A stretch of DNA of 64,000 nucleotides from Pseudomonas leptonychotis (GTDB taxonomy: Bacteria; Pseudomonadota; Gammaproteobacteria; Pseudomonadales; Pseudomonadaceae), in assembly GCF_004920405.1 (NCBI RefSeq), contig NZ_RFLV01000002.1, positions 124,001-188,000 on the forward strand. The letters are read 5' to 3'. The notes beneath the pieces were generated by a model. That model saw only the letters and a program-made list of their open reading frames with translations, was not told the DNA's origin and searched no databases. Made by a program: the position numbers and the translations under genes. Of the stretch, positions 1 to 9,068 are shown in pieces. Position 1 is the first letter of the stretch; the number at the start of each line of letters is the position of its first letter.

Positions 1-871
1 AGAAGTGGTACTTCACCAACGCTTGCACAGCGGTTTGATCGAAACCATCGGTGCTGCCATCAATCGGCCTGATGCCGTACTTGTTGTGCCACATGTTCAG
101 CTCGGTGCCGACATAGAGTTTGCGTCCTTCACCGAACAGCGCCTTGCCCGCATCCCATTTGATTTGGATCGAGGAACCGACCGACGTCTGGGTGCCAGCG
201 TCCTTGGACGGCGCTCGCCAATCGATATAGCCGTCGACCACGAAGTCCTGTTCGCCAATGGCGAACGGGTACGCGCCGTTCACGGTCAGTTGGTAGGTGT
301 GGCCGTTGCCCTTGTCTGAAGCCTTGAAGTCATGATCAAAGAAGATGTGGTTATTGACCTTCACCGCATACAGGTTGGCGTTCAGGTAAGCGAAGCCTGG
401 AGCGTTCCAGGCGGTGCCGATGCCATAGAGGTAGTTTTCGGTGCCTGGGCCGCCGTTGCCTTTCTCATAGGTAAAGGCTGCGTATACATCCTTCAAGGGG
501 CCTACGGACAAGTCCTGGTCAGTCAGCCAGCTGAGGCTGACGCGTGGCGAGAACTCCATGTAGTAGAAGTTGCTCTTCTTGTCGATATCGAGGTTGCCGA
601 AGTTGCTGCCGCGTGCCTGCGCATTGTCGGCGTCGATGTAGTCGAGGAAGAAGAAGGTGTCGCCCCAGGTCCAACCACTGGCGTTCTCCAGGGTGAAGGT
701 GGTTTGCGAACGCTGCTCTTCATCGTTGAAATTCAGGCGCTGAAAGTTGCTGCCATAGAGATAGGAGAGGCTGGTGTCTTGCCAGAGGAATGCGCCCTCG
801 GCCATGGCCTGCTGGCCGGAGAACAGTCCGACAGAGAGGGCGATGCAGTGGGGCAGGTGCTTCAGTTTCAT
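1..871 (-). CDS. Tsx-like nucleoside-specific outer-membrane channel (3' end at window edge)
   Basis: Predicted outer-membrane beta-barrel that lets nucleosides or bases into the periplasm, an appropriate first step for the purine genes beside it. Translation from the ATG at 871 gives a signal peptide (MKLKHLPHC... ending QQAMA, about 24 residues) and then many alternating aromatic strands such as YLYGIGTAW and FVVDGYIDW. It ends LVKYHF. The terminal phenylalanine is the usual barrel assembly signal, and position 1 is compatible with the first base of a stop codon, so the protein is probably complete at about 290 residues. It lies 79 bp downstream of the purine permease on the same strand. 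The assignment rests on Tsx/OmpK-like length and barrel pattern; the substrate is inferred from context. Confidence 0.75.
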   Translation of the reverse strand, partial: MKLKHLPHCIALSVGLFSGQQAMAEGAFLWQDTSLSYLYGSNFQRLNFNDEEQRSQTTFTLENASGWTWGDTFFFLDYIDADNAQARGSNFGNLDIDKKSNFYYMEFSPRVSLSWLTDQDLSVGPLKDVYAAFTYEKGNGGPGTENYLYGIGTAWNAPGFAYLNANLYAVKVNNHIFFDHDFKASDKGNGHTYQLTVNGAYPFAIGEQDFVVDGYIDWRAPSKDAGTQTSVGSSIQIKWDAGKALFGEGRKLYVGTELNMWHNKYGIRPIDGSTDGFDQTAVQALVKYHF

Positions 872-907
872 CGGGGTTTCCTTATTATTGGACTTACAAG
901 GGTTTCT

Positions 908-929
908 GCCCTGCGGCGAGCCGCAGGGC
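908..929 (-). terminator. GC-rich hairpin between purine permease and Tsx-like gene
   Basis: GCCCTGCGG-CGAG-CCGCAGGGC is a perfect 9-bp stem with a 4-base loop. It has no clear U-run on the minus strand, so it may only attenuate transcription or protect the upstream mRNA rather than terminate fully. Confidence 0.4.
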
Positions 930-950
930 CTTCAGGCAAAAGGCTATTGT

Positions 951-2447
951 TCAGCTGGTACGCGGCGCTGCGTTGAGTGTGTCGCGGTTGGTGCTTGGCA
1001 TAGCCGTAGCACTGTCGTTCTGCGGGTTTTGCAGCACGGTGTGCAAGTGGGCTTCGGGGTCGTAATCGTTTTCTTCCAGCTCCAGGTGTTCTTCTGGCAA
1101 AAAGATATTCAGCAAAATGGCGCTGAAAGCACCGATGGTGATAGGGGAGCCGAAGATGTTCTTCAGCGCATCCGGCATCTGTGAAAGCACTTCCGGTACG
1201 GCTGCGACGCCTAGGCCGAGGCCCAGGGATATAGCAACGATCAGCACATTGCGGCGGTGCAGGCCGGCTTCAGTCAGGATCTTGATACCGGCTACTGCCA
1301 CCGTGCCGAACATGATCAGCGTGGCGCCACCGAGCACGGGCTTGGGCATTAGCTGCAACACCGCACCTACCGCAGGAAACAAACCAAGCAGCACCAGGAT
1401 GCCGGCGATATAGAAGGCGACATGGCGGCTCGCCACGCCGGTTAACTGAATCACACCGTTGTTCTGGCTGAAGGTGGTCATCGGCAGACTGTTGAACATG
1501 GCGGCGATGGCCGAGTTGCAGCCATCGGCCAGCACCCCGGATTTGATCCGACGCATGTACAGCGGGCCTTTAACCGGCTGCTTGGAGATGATCGAGTTGG
1601 CGGTCAGGTCGCCAGCGGTTTCCAGCGGGGTAATCAGGAAGATTACGGCGATGGGCACAAACGCGACCCAGTCAAAGTTGAAGCCGTATTTGAACGGCAC
1701 CGGGATGCTGACCAAGGGCACGTCGGCCATATTGGCGAAGTCCACCTTACCGGTGTACCAGGCCACGCCGAAGCCCAAGACGAGGCCAATGATCACCGCT
1801 GATAAGCGCACCACCTGTGAGGGGAAGCGATTAAGAATAACGATGGTGGCCAGCACCAAACCGCCAAGCCCCAGGTGGTGCAGTGCACCCAGGTCAGGCG
1901 CACCGAAGCCGCCGGCTATATCGGTCATGGCGACCTTGATCAGCGACAAACCCATCAAACAGATGATGGTGCCGGTCACCACTGGGGTGATAACCCGGCG
2001 CAGTTTGTTGATGAACTGGCTGAAGGCAATCTCGACAAAGGCGGCGCAAAAGCACACGCCAAAGATGGTCGAGAGAATTTCCTCTTCATTGCCGCCACGG
2101 CCTTTAACGATAAAGCCGGCGCTGAGAATCACGCTGAGAAAGCCAAAACTGGTGCCTTGCAGGCACAGCAGCCCTGAGCCGACCGGGCCAATGCGTTTGG
2201 CTTGTATGAAGGTACCCAGGCCTGAAACGAACAGCGCCATGCTGACCAGATAAGGCACATACGCGCCGAGGCCGAGTACGCCGCCGATGATCAGGGTGGG
2301 GGTGATGATGCCAACGAAGCTGGCCAGTACATGTTGCAGCGCGGCGAAGATCGCCGGGGCAAAGGCGGGGGTGTCATCGAGTTGGTAGATAAGGTCGTTG
2401 TTCGCTACAGGCGCAGCTGTGCTGTCTGTGCTGTGAGTCGTGGTCAT
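951..2447 (-). CDS. NCS2 family xanthine/uric acid permease
   Basis: Inner-membrane nucleobase:cation symporter of the NCS2 (UacT/XanQ/UapA) family, 498 residues, with about 12-14 hydrophobic segments starting near residue 30. Family motifs are visible: QHVLA in the first helix, LETAGDLT in the TM8 region (substrate-binding glutamate and the Asp of the GD pair), and QNNGVIQLTG in the TM10 signature. QNNG is the purine-contacting loop of xanthine and urate carriers. It heads a leftward unit with the Tsx-like gene. A TTGTGCACAA palindrome lies about 150 bp upstream of the ATG, suggesting control by the cluster's GntR protein. Xanthine or urate specificity is inferred from family and neighbours. 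Confidence 0.9.
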   Translation of the reverse strand: MTTTHSTDSTAAPVANNDLIYQLDDTPAFAPAIFAALQHVLASFVGIITPTLIIGGVLGLGAYVPYLVSMALFVSGLGTFIQAKRIGPVGSGLLCLQGTSFGFLSVILSAGFIVKGRGGNEEEILSTIFGVCFCAAFVEIAFSQFINKLRRVITPVVTGTIICLMGLSLIKVAMTDIAGGFGAPDLGALHHLGLGGLVLATIVILNRFPSQVVRLSAVIIGLVLGFGVAWYTGKVDFANMADVPLVSIPVPFKYGFNFDWVAFVPIAVIFLITPLETAGDLTANSIISKQPVKGPLYMRRIKSGVLADGCNSAIAAMFNSLPMTTFSQNNGVIQLTGVASRHVAFYIAGILVLLGLFPAVGAVLQLMPKPVLGGATLIMFGTVAVAGIKILTEAGLHRRNVLIVAISLGLGLGVAAVPEVLSQMPDALKNIFGSPITIGAFSAILLNIFLPEEHLELEENDYDPEAHLHTVLQNPQNDSATAMPSTNRDTLNAAPRTS

Positions 2448-2599
2448 GTCATAGCCTGCCAGTTGTTTTTATAAGGTCATGGGCTTACACGAGGCTTCAC
2501 GGCGCCTCTTCTCTGATGGCTGCGAAAACTTGTCCGCTTGGTCAGAATGGATTGACTATAGCAACTTGTTCACACTGATAAAAACAATTTATTTTAGGA

Positions 2600-2609
2600 T
2601 TGTGCACAA
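2600..2609. promoter_or_regulatory. Palindrome TTGTGCACAA, variant purine-regulon box
   Basis: Perfect 10-bp palindrome in an AT-rich stretch 153 bp upstream of the permease ATG. It differs from the TTGTRTACAA boxes elsewhere in the cluster only in its centre, so it is probably a site for the same GntR regulator. Confidence 0.45.
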
Positions 2610-2755
2610 AAAATGAACCGTCAGTCAGATAACCATTTGCCGGGTGCATAGCCCCGCAATTTCTGTGGTGCAGATGACCTGTGCATAGTGTTTAGCAGAG
2701 CAGTGGGTAAGTCTGTCCGAGAAGGCCGAAGGGGGATTTAGCTGTTGGCAGATAT

Positions 2756-2788
2756 AAAAATGCCGCACTCAATTAAGCGTGCGGCATT
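2756..2788 (-). terminator. Rho-independent terminator of puuD
   Basis: Stem AATGCCGCAC / GTGCGGCATT around the loop TCAATTAAGC. On the minus strand it is followed by a T-rich tract (TTTTTATATC), just after the puuD stop codon. Confidence 0.85.
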
Positions 2789-2804
2789 TCAGTGGCGCGC
2801 TTGA

Positions 2805-4124
2805 TCAGTTGATCTGCGCGCCTTGATCAATCCAGGCGCCGATCAGGTCGCGCTCTTCCTGGGTCATCTGGGTGATGTTACCCAGTGGCATGACTTGCGA
2901 AGCAACGCTCTGGGCGTGGATTTTTGCAACCTGTGCCTTGATCTGCTCTGGGGTGTCGAGCATCAGGCCGGCAGGTGGTGCGCTAAACATAGGGCTGCTC
3001 GGTGTCGCCGAATGGCACACGCTGCAACGCTCTGCGATCACGGCCTGCACCTGAGCAAAGTTGCTGTCAGCACTGGCGGCCGGTTGCTCTGCTGGCGCGC
3101 TGGTTTCGCTCTGCGCCGCAGCGGCTTTTTTTGCGGCTTCCAGTGCTTTGGGGTTGCCGCTAACACCGGTTGCTGGGATCGGTGCGTACTTGATGGCCGC
3201 AACTGGCGCAGCTTGTGGTGCGCTGACCCTTGGGCTTGGTCCGGTGACGTAGGCCAGGCAGATCATGCCCAGTGCGGCGGCGGGCAGGGTCCAGACGTAC
3301 TTGCTGCTGTCGTGGCGGGTGTTGAAGTAGTGACGCACCAATACCGCCAGAATCGCGATGCCTGCCAGGATCAACCAGTTGTACTGGCTGCCGTAGGTGC
3401 TCGGGAAGTGGTTGCTGATCATGATGAACAGCACCGGCAGGGTGAAATAGTTGTTGTGGCGCGAACGCAACAGGCCTTTGGCTGGCAGGGTTGGATCTGG
3501 CGTGGTGCCGTCTTCGATGGCCTTAACCAGTGCGCGCTGGGCCGGCATGATGGTGAAGAACACGTTACCGACCATGATGGTGCCGATGATCGCACCCACA
3601 TGCAGGTAAGCCGCGCGGCCACTAAAGATCAGGTTGAAACCATAGGCCGCCGCGATCAGCAGGACGAACAACACCGCGCCGAGTAGCGCTGGGCGCTTGC
3701 CCAGGACCGAGTCGCAGAGGAAGTGATACGCCACGTAACCCACCACCAGCGAGCCAAGGCCAATAGCGATGGCGACAGCTGGAGCCATGTCACTGCCAGG
3801 CGCAACCAGGTACAGGCTCGGGTTGAGGTAATACACCACCATCATCAGGGCTACGCCGGACATCCAGGTGAAGTAGGCTTCCCATTTGAACCAGTGCAGG
3901 TTCTCCGGCATTTTCGGCGGGGCCAGTTTGTATTTTTCCAGGTGGTAAATACCGCCACCGTGAATCGCCCATAAGTCGCCCGACAGGCCGTCTCGTGGGT
4001 TAACCCGGTTGAGGTTGTTTTCCAGCCAGACGAAATAAAAGGATGCGCCGATCCAGGCCACGCCGGTGATCATATGCACCCAGCGAATGCTCAGGTTCAG
4101 CCACTCAATCAAATGTGCTTCCAC
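2805..4124 (-). CDS. puuD: PuuD-type membrane urate hydroxylase with C-terminal cytochrome c
   Basis: Oxidises urate to 5-hydroxyisourate in place of a soluble uricase, passing electrons through its own haem to the respiratory chain. The 439-residue protein has an N-terminal membrane domain of about eight helices with conserved histidines (IRWVHMITGVAWIGASF, IYHLEKYKL, AIHGGG), a Pro/Ala-rich linker around 300-350, and a cytochrome c domain with the haem motif CSVCH at 367-371 and a downstream Met in VMPLGN. This architecture is specific to the PuuD family known from Agrobacterium and many Pseudomonas. It is the last gene of the puuE-uraD-alc-allA-puuD run. No cytosolic uricase is seen in the window, so this should be the urate-oxidising enzyme. 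Confidence 0.92.
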   Translation of the reverse strand: MEAHLIEWLNLSIRWVHMITGVAWIGASFYFVWLENNLNRVNPRDGLSGDLWAIHGGGIYHLEKYKLAPPKMPENLHWFKWEAYFTWMSGVALMMVVYYLNPSLYLVAPGSDMAPAVAIAIGLGSLVVGYVAYHFLCDSVLGKRPALLGAVLFVLLIAAAYGFNLIFSGRAAYLHVGAIIGTIMVGNVFFTIMPAQRALVKAIEDGTTPDPTLPAKGLLRSRHNNYFTLPVLFIMISNHFPSTYGSQYNWLILAGIAILAVLVRHYFNTRHDSSKYVWTLPAAALGMICLAYVTGPSPRVSAPQAAPVAAIKYAPIPATGVSGNPKALEAAKKAAAAQSETSAPAEQPAASADSNFAQVQAVIAERCSVCHSATPSSPMFSAPPAGLMLDTPEQIKAQVAKIHAQSVASQVMPLGNITQMTQEERDLIGAWIDQGAQIN

Positions 4125-4172
4125 AATCAGTACCTCACTCCCAGTGCCGGCACGCCGGTTGCTGGGCTTCTC

Positions 4173-4676
4173 TTATTGGTGGGGGGCGAGGAGCAACAGC
4201 TCGTCGTCACTAAAGAAATGCTCATCACAGTTGTTACCAGAACCACTGCGATCAACCACCAGGAAGTCATCCCGCTTTTCGATCGTCAGCACCGGGTGGT
4301 GCCAAACGCCGCGATGGTAATTAATGCCCTGCCTGCCGTTACTGCGGAAGGCGCGGGCCAAACCTGATTCAGGTGCATCGCCAACTGGCGCGACCACGAT
4401 CAGAAAGGGATTGCCGAGCAGCGGTATAAACGCCTGACTGCCCTGCGGATGGCGCTCCAACATGCGCACGGTCAGCGGCATGTCCAGCGCTTCGGCGCTG
4501 AAAATACTGATGATCGCGTTGTCCTCTGGCTGCGCGGTCTCGACCGTTGCCAGTTTGTGATAACGGCGTGTAGAGCCGTTATTGATCATAAAAAACTCGC
4601 TGCCCTCGGTTTCAATAACATCGCCGAACGGGGCGAAGGCTTCTTTGCTCAAGGGCTCGATGATCAGTTTGCGCAT
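4173..4676 (-). CDS. allA: Ureidoglycolate lyase
   Basis: Splits ureidoglycolate into glyoxylate and urea, the last step of allantoin breakdown. At 167 residues it has the usual length of the AllA family, and it shows family blocks: the N-terminal EPLSKEAFAPFGDVIE, the ERHPQGSQAFIPL motif and the cupin-fold active-site region YHRGVWHHPV near residue 120. It follows the allantoicase that makes its substrate and precedes puuD by 48 bp, so all three are probably cotranscribed. A REP palindrome lies between it and alc. Confidence 0.92.
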   Translation of the reverse strand: MRKLIIEPLSKEAFAPFGDVIETEGSEFFMINNGSTRRYHKLATVETAQPEDNAIISIFSAEALDMPLTVRMLERHPQGSQAFIPLLGNPFLIVVAPVGDAPESGLARAFRSNGRQGINYHRGVWHHPVLTIEKRDDFLVVDRSGSGNNCDEHFFSDDELLLLAPHQ

Positions 4677-4716
4677 GTGGGTCTTCTGTTTTTAAGTTCG
4701 GTTGCTTGTGCGTTTA

Positions 4717-4775
4717 TGTGGGAGGGGCTTTAGCCGCGAGCGTTGCAAGCTAGCGCGGCTGAAGCCCCTCCCACA
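4717..4775. repeat. REP palindrome (Pseudomonas type)
   Basis: Inverted pair TGTGGGAGGGGCTTTAGCC...GGCTGAAGCCCCTCCCACA with a short centre (GCGAGCGTTGCAAGCTAGCGC). It matches the extragenic palindromes scattered through Pseudomonas genomes. It lies between alc and allA, and a second copy is at 14199-14249. Confidence 0.85.
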
Positions 4776-4794
4776 GAAGATGCATCTGCAGGTT

Positions 4795-5790
4795 CTACTT
4801 GGCGACTTTGCCAAACAAACGCAGACGGCTGATACCACCATCCGGGAACACGTTGATACGCACGTGAGTCAGGGTGCCGAGGTCTTTGATCTGCTCGTTG
4901 AATTCGTGCTCAGCGTGCATTTCCAGCTTCTGGCTTGGCAGCAGTTCGCGCCAGAACAGGCTCTGGGTTTCGATCTGGCTGTCGGTGCCGCCCTTAACGA
5001 ATGCGCCCTGAATCGAGCAGCTGTCCGGGTAGTTGCCTTTGAAGTGCAGGGTGTCGACGACGATGCGCTCGATCGAGCCCGGCGCGCCGAGGGCGACGAT
5101 CACCCAGTCATTACCTGGGGTGCGGCGGCGAGCGGTTTCCCAGCCATCACCCATGTTGATGCCACGGCCCGGGTTGAGGATGTTGCTCATACGGCCGAAG
5201 TGCTCATCCGAACAGGCCAAGGCGCGGCCACCGTTAAGGGCGGAAGCCAGGTCGACTTCTTCGTTGTCGCCGACATTGCTCCAATCGCGGAACGGTACAC
5301 CGTAAACGCGCAGACGGGCTACGCCGCCGTCTGGGTAGATGTTAAAGCGCAGGTGGGTGAAGGCCTGTGCATTGGCGATTTCATGGTAGTGGTGGCTGTT
5401 GCCCTGCAGTTCAACCGCGCCCAGTACTTCAGTCCACTCGGTGGCGTCAGTCGGGTCGCCTTCGGTCACGAAGCAGCCTTCCAGGGAGGCGGACGGCGGG
5501 AAGTTACCGGTGAAGAAACTGGTGTCGATGTCCACACCCTTGATCGAGCCGGGTACGCCCAGGCGGATTACCGCGCTGTCGTAGCCTTCAAAGCGCTTGC
5601 GGCGCGACTCCCAGCCATCCATCCACTTGCCGTTGTCATCGAAAACGCCCTCCTTCCATACGGCCGGGGTCGGCTGGAACAGGCGGTTGACGTCGGCGAA
5701 CCAATCGTCGGTGACCGAGATGGCCTTAGTGCCCAGACGTGCGTCGGCGAGGTTGACGTATTTCTCAAAGGGTACGGCGTAAGCTTTCAT
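4795..5790 (-). CDS. alc: Allantoicase
   Basis: Hydrolyses allantoate to ureidoglycolate and urea. The 331-residue length is typical. It shows the internal duplication of the family: two jelly-roll halves each carrying a DGWESRRKR or DGWETARRR block and a GVPGSI or GAPGSI block followed by VDT.FF.GN or VDT.HFKGN (first half about 60-110, second about 220-270), with [16 protein letters not shown] near the C terminus. It is cotranscribed with uraD and puuE upstream (78 bp gap) and allA downstream. Confidence 0.95.
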   Translation of the reverse strand: MKAYAVPFEKYVNLADARLGTKAISVTDDWFADVNRLFQPTPAVWKEGVFDDNGKWMDGWESRRKRFEGYDSAVIRLGVPGSIKGVDIDTSFFTGNFPPSASLEGCFVTEGDPTDATEWTEVLGAVELQGNSHHYHEIANAQAFTHLRFNIYPDGGVARLRVYGVPFRDWSNVGDNEEVDLASALNGGRALACSDEHFGRMSNILNPGRGINMGDGWETARRRTPGNDWVIVALGAPGSIERIVVDTLHFKGNYPDSCSIQGAFVKGGTDSQIETQSLFWRELLPSQKLEMHAEHEFNEQIKDLGTLTHVRINVFPDGGISRLRLFGKVAK

Positions 5791-5868
5791 GGATATCTGC
5801 CTTATCGGTGCCTTTTAGATGGCGTGGGGAGGTGGCGGTACGCCTGTAAACAGGCGACGTTGCAAGTT

Positions 5869-6384
5869 CTATAGAGCCTGCAAACGGAACAGCGCGATCT
5901 TGTTGATTTCAGTCAGAGCCCGGGTGAACTCGGCTTCTGTGGAGTTGTGAATGCGCTCCTCAAATGCCGCGAGGATCTGGTGCCGATTGCTGCCCTTGAC
6001 CGCCATGATGAAGGGAAACGCGAACTTCGCTTTGTAGGCGTCGTTCAGCTCGGTGAAGCGTTGGAACTCTTCAGCCGTGCATTCGTGGATGCCGGCACCG
6101 GATTGCTCCGAGGTGCTGGCTTGTGTCAGTTCACCGCGTACAGCGGCTTTGCCGGCTAGGTCCGGGTGAGCGTTGATCAGCGCGAGCTGTTCAGCGTGGC
6201 CGGCACTGAGCAACAGATCGGCCATGCGCTGATGCAGGCCGTCGATGTCGTTGATGCTGTCATCCAGGCCCAGGTCAAAGGCGCGTTCAGCGACCCAAGG
6301 CGAATGCTCATAGATGTCGGCGAAGGCTTTAACGAAGTCTTCACGGCTCAGGCGGGACGGGGTCAGGCTTTGAAAACGGCTCAT
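5869..6384 (-). CDS. uraD: 2-oxo-4-hydroxy-4-carboxy-5-ureidoimidazoline (OHCU) decarboxylase
   Basis: Converts OHCU, made from urate by PuuD and HiuH, into S-allantoin. It is 171 residues, helical, with family motifs: YEHSPWVAERAF near residue 27, INAHPDLAGK near 70 (His in the HPDL block is the catalytic residue of the family), EQSGAG and the NDAYKAKFAFPFI helix. A GGAGAG ribosome site precedes the ATG. The start overlaps the puuE stop by 4 bp (ATGA), implying translational coupling with allantoinase, the next enzyme. Confidence 0.95.
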   Translation of the reverse strand: MSRFQSLTPSRLSREDFVKAFADIYEHSPWVAERAFDLGLDDSINDIDGLHQRMADLLLSAGHAEQLALINAHPDLAGKAAVRGELTQASTSEQSGAGIHECTAEEFQRFTELNDAYKAKFAFPFIMAVKGSNRHQILAAFEERIHNSTEAEFTRALTEINKIALFRLQAL

Positions 6385-7325
6385 TTCGAGCTCTCCTTGG
6401 CAGGCTGCTCTGTGAATGGGTGGGTCGCGTGCCAGTGTTTGGCAATGTCAACGCGGCGGGCGCACCAGACTTTCTCGTGGCTCTGCACGTATTCAAGGAA
6501 GCGCGCCAGCGATGCCAGGCGCGCAGGGCGACCGAGCAGGCGGCAATGCATGCCAATCGAAAGCATTTTTGGTGCGCCGGCAGCACCTTCGGCGTAGAGC
6601 ACATCGAAGGCGTCTTTGAGGTATTGGAAAAAGTCATCGCCCTTGTTGAAGCCCTGCACCTGGGTGAAGCGCATGTCGTTGGTGTCCAGGGTGTAAGGGA
6701 TCACCAAGTGCGGTTTTTCGGCGGTGCTGGCAGGGTCCCAGTAGGGCAGGTCATCGTCATAGGTGTCGCTGTCATAGAGGAAGCCACCTTCCTCGCGCAC
6801 GATGCGGCGGGTGTTCGGTCCAGTACGCCCGGTGTACCAACCTTGCGGACGCTGCCCGGTCAGCTCGGTGAGGATGCGGATGGCTTCGTGCATGTGCTCG
6901 CGCTCTTGCGCTTCGTCCATGTACTGATAGTCGATCCAGCGGTAACCGTGGCTGCAGATCTCGTGACCGGCGGCAGCCATGGCTTTAATGGCGTCCGGGT
7001 GGCGCTGCGCAGCCATGGCCACGGCGAAGATGGTCATCGGGATGTTGTGTTTCTGGAACAGGTTCAGCAGGCGCCAGACGCCGACACGACTACCGTATTC
7101 GTAGAGCGACTCCATGCTCATGTTGCGCGCGCCTTGTAGCGGCTGCGCGGAAACCATCTCGGAGAGAAACGCCTCGGATTCTTTGTCGCCATGCAGCACG
7201 TTGCGCTCGCCGCCTTCCTCATAGTTGAGGACAAACGACAGGGCGATGCGCGCATCATTCGGCCAGTGCGGGTGGGGTGGGTTGTTGGCGTAACCGATCA
7301 GGTCGCGTGGATAGTCAGCGCTCAC
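6381..7325 (-). CDS. puuE: Allantoinase of the PuuE (polysaccharide deacetylase-like) type
   Basis: Opens the hydantoin ring of allantoin to give allantoate. This is the 314-residue PuuE form, unrelated to amidohydrolase AllB. It has the NodB-like fold: NYEEGGERNVLHGD in place of the metal Asp region, YEYGSRVGVWRLL, GHEICSHGYRWIDYQ (His pair near residues 125-130) and TGRTGPNTRRIV. It is the first gene of the leftward operon. A TTGTATACAA box lies 75 bp upstream of the ATG, and hiuH is transcribed divergently, so one regulator can govern both. Confidence 0.94.
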   Translation of the reverse strand: MSADYPRDLIGYANNPPHPHWPNDARIALSFVLNYEEGGERNVLHGDKESEAFLSEMVSAQPLQGARNMSMESLYEYGSRVGVWRLLNLFQKHNIPMTIFAVAMAAQRHPDAIKAMAAAGHEICSHGYRWIDYQYMDEAQEREHMHEAIRILTELTGQRPQGWYTGRTGPNTRRIVREEGGFLYDSDTYDDDLPYWDPASTAEKPHLVIPYTLDTNDMRFTQVQGFNKGDDFFQYLKDAFDVLYAEGAAGAPKMLSIGMHCRLLGRPARLASLARFLEYVQSHEKVWCARRVDIAKHWHATHPFTEQPAKESSK

Positions 7326-7399
7326 TGCAGTCTTCCTTCTGGCTGTTTGTGGCGGTCATTGGGCAAGCATAGATGCGTTGCGCGACCGTGATGGGCTAA

Positions 7400-7409
7400 T
7401 TGTATACAA
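7400..7409. promoter_or_regulatory. Purine-regulon box TTGTATACAA (puuE side)
   Basis: Perfect palindrome 75 bp upstream of puuE. The same sequence recurs at 10563. TTGT-N2-ACAA is of the kind bound by GntR/FCD dimers, and the cluster encodes one at 11002. Confidence 0.6.
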
Positions 7410-7578
7410 AATGCTTTGCATCTTGTAAATCTAAAATCCACTTATTTTCTAAATTATTGCTCTATGGCCGAATTTGTCCTGTACGTCATGCTTTTTGCCA
7501 TGAAGCCTCTGTCTATCAGCCTCTACCGCTTTAGAGAGCCTTCTGGTGAGTTAGCTAACGGATAAAATAGCTAGATTA

Positions 7579-7588
7579 TTGTGTACAA
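7579..7588. promoter_or_regulatory. Purine-regulon box TTGTGTACAA (hiuH side)
   Basis: Extended near-palindrome TATTGTGTACAATA (7577-7590), 146 bp upstream of hiuH. Its core is identical to the box at 10883 before the GntR gene. Confidence 0.6.
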
Positions 7589-7734
7589 TATTATGCAAAA
7601 GTGTCTTATTCTAGGCTTCACATGCTAAGCTGAGCGCCAATTTAGGCTAGCTAGCCTGATGAACCACCGAATTCAACAAAAGTAGAGGAGGTGCGGTATC
7701 GGTGTTGCTTTAAGCGCATCGATATCCATAAGCG

Positions 7735-8088
7735 ATGGGACGACTGACCACACACGTACTGGATGCTGCCCACGGGTGCCCTGGAAGCGCGCTGAAAATC
7801 GAGCTGTACCGGGTTGAAGGTGCTCAGCTTGAGCTGCTCGCCAGCGTTGAAACCAACCACGATGGTCGTTGCGATGCGCCAGTGCTGCAGGGTGACGACT
7901 ACCGCAGTGGCGTTTACCAGCTGCATTTCCATGCGGGCGACTATTACCGTGCACGCGGGGTTGTATTGCCTGAGCCGGCTTTTCTCGATGTTGTGGTGCT
8001 GCGCTTCGGCATCGATGCCGCGCAAGAGCACTACCATGTCCCTCTACTGATTTCCCCCTACAGCTACTCGACCTACCGCGGTAGTTGA
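7735..8088 (+). CDS. hiuH: 5-hydroxyisourate hydrolase (transthyretin-related)
   Basis: Hydrolyses 5-hydroxyisourate, the PuuD product, to OHCU for UraD. It is 117 residues with the family signatures: N-terminal [14 protein letters not shown] (catalytic His), the central NHDGRCD loop with the active-site Arg, and the C-terminal [18 protein letters not shown] ending in the diagnostic YRGS. There is no signal peptide, so it acts in the cytosol. It is transcribed divergently from puuE and ends in its own terminator. Confidence 0.96.
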   Translation: MGRLTTHVLDAAHGCPGSALKIELYRVEGAQLELLASVETNHDGRCDAPVLQGDDYRSGVYQLHFHAGDYYRARGVVLPEPAFLDVVVLRFGIDAAQEHYHVPLLISPYSYSTYRGS

Positions 8089-8132
8089 TTGACCGAATGC
8101 TTGTCACCCTCTGACTCATTTAAGAGTCGTTA

Positions 8133-8158
8133 GCCCGCCCACACTGCGGGCTTTTTTT
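8133..8158 (+). terminator. Rho-independent terminator of hiuH
   Basis: GCCCGC-CCACACT-GCGGGC followed by seven T, 45 bp after the hiuH stop. Confidence 0.88.
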
Positions 8159-8374
8159 CGTCTGTATAACCGCCGCCTGGTGGGCCTCCAAGTCGACGCG
8201 GCAATGCATGGCACAGCAAATTGTCGCGCTGGCCACGAGTTATCAATACTCACAGCGTGAGTTGCGCCGTAACCCGCTAAGGCGGGTTCAGCGGACATGA
8301 TTGAGTGTGGGGGCTGAACGAAGCGGAGTCTGGTTTTGCCGGCAGGCCAATACCAGCCGGCAATGAGCTTGCGT

Positions 8375-9001
8375 TTAGCGACTGAGCAGCGAGGCTGCAC
8401 CTGCGCCACCAAACAGCGCTGCACTGATACGGTTGAACCAAACTTGGCCCTTGCCCGAACGCAAGTAGCGCGCCGCGCCTTGGGCGCTGAGGCCGTAGAA
8501 CAGCTTGCAGGCCAGATCGAGCACCGCCCAAGTGGCGATCATCACCAGCAACTGCTGGAGCATCGAGTGCTCGGCGCTGATGAACTGCGGCAAAAAGGCA
8601 GCAAAGAACAGGATGTCCTTGGGGTTACTGGCGCCCAGGCCGAAGGCCTTCCAGAACATGCTGCGAAAACCGGGGTTAACCGGTTGTTCTTCCGCCGTCA
8701 CTGGCTTGGCGGCTTTGCGTGACTCCTGCCAGCTCTGCCAGGCGAGGTAGAACAAATAGAGCGCACCGACAATCTTCAGCAGGCTGAACAGTCGCTCAGA
8801 TGCCAGCAACAACGCGCCGAGGCCCAGTGCTGATGCGCTTAGTAGGCAAAGCGAGGCGGAAACGCCGCCGATAAACGCCGGCGCTGAGCGGCGCAAGCCA
8901 TAGTTCAGGCTGTTGCTGACCATCAGCAGTGAGAGCGGGCCAGGTATCAAAATCACTACCAGTGCAGCGCTTGCGAAGAGCAGCCAGGTTTCCAGGCTCA
9001 T
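8375..9001 (-). CDS. LysE/RhtB family amino-acid exporter
   Basis: Inner-membrane exporter of about six helices, 208 residues from the ATG at 9001, which has GGAGA just upstream; an ATG 21 bp earlier lacks such a site. Family features are the N-terminal LLFASAALVVILIPGPLSLLMVSNSLNYGLRR (GPLSLLMVSNS corresponds to the GP...V...G signature), GGVSASL, and LKIVGALYLFYLAWQSW in the third helix. The probable substrate is an amino acid or a related metabolite; nothing ties it directly to purines except position. It sits alone between hiuH and the purine permease. Confidence 0.85.
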   Translation of the reverse strand: MSLETWLLFASAALVVILIPGPLSLLMVSNSLNYGLRRSAPAFIGGVSASLCLLSASALGLGALLLASERLFSLLKIVGALYLFYLAWQSWQESRKAAKPVTAEEQPVNPGFRSMFWKAFGLGASNPKDILFFAAFLPQFISAEHSMLQQLLVMIATWAVLDLACKLFYGLSAQGAARYLRSGKGQVWFNRISAALFGGAGAASLLSR

Positions 9002-9020
9002 TGCGGTTCTCCAGGTGTGC

Positions 9021-9049
9021 AAAAGCCCCGGCGAGCAGTGCCGGGGCCT
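9021..9049 (-). terminator. Rho-independent terminator of the purine permease
   Basis: GCCCCGGC-GAGCAGT-GCCGGGGC, followed on the minus strand by TTTTGCA, immediately after the permease stop at 9069. Confidence 0.8.
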
Positions 9050-9068
9050 GGGTGCTAGTTGGCCAACC

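Larger units (their letters stand above)
2448..2804. other. Intergenic region upstream of the purine permease
   Basis: Holds the leader of the permease gene (AT-rich around 2570-2620, with the TTGTGCACAA palindrome at 2600-2609) and the terminator of puuD at 2756-2788. I see no gene in it. Confidence 0.6.
7326..7734. other. Divergent promoter region puuE / hiuH
   Basis: A 409-bp AT-rich intergenic stretch (richest at 7400-7460 and 7560-7620). It contains the two operator-like palindromes at 7400 and 7579, and no coding sequence that I can support. Confidence 0.6.
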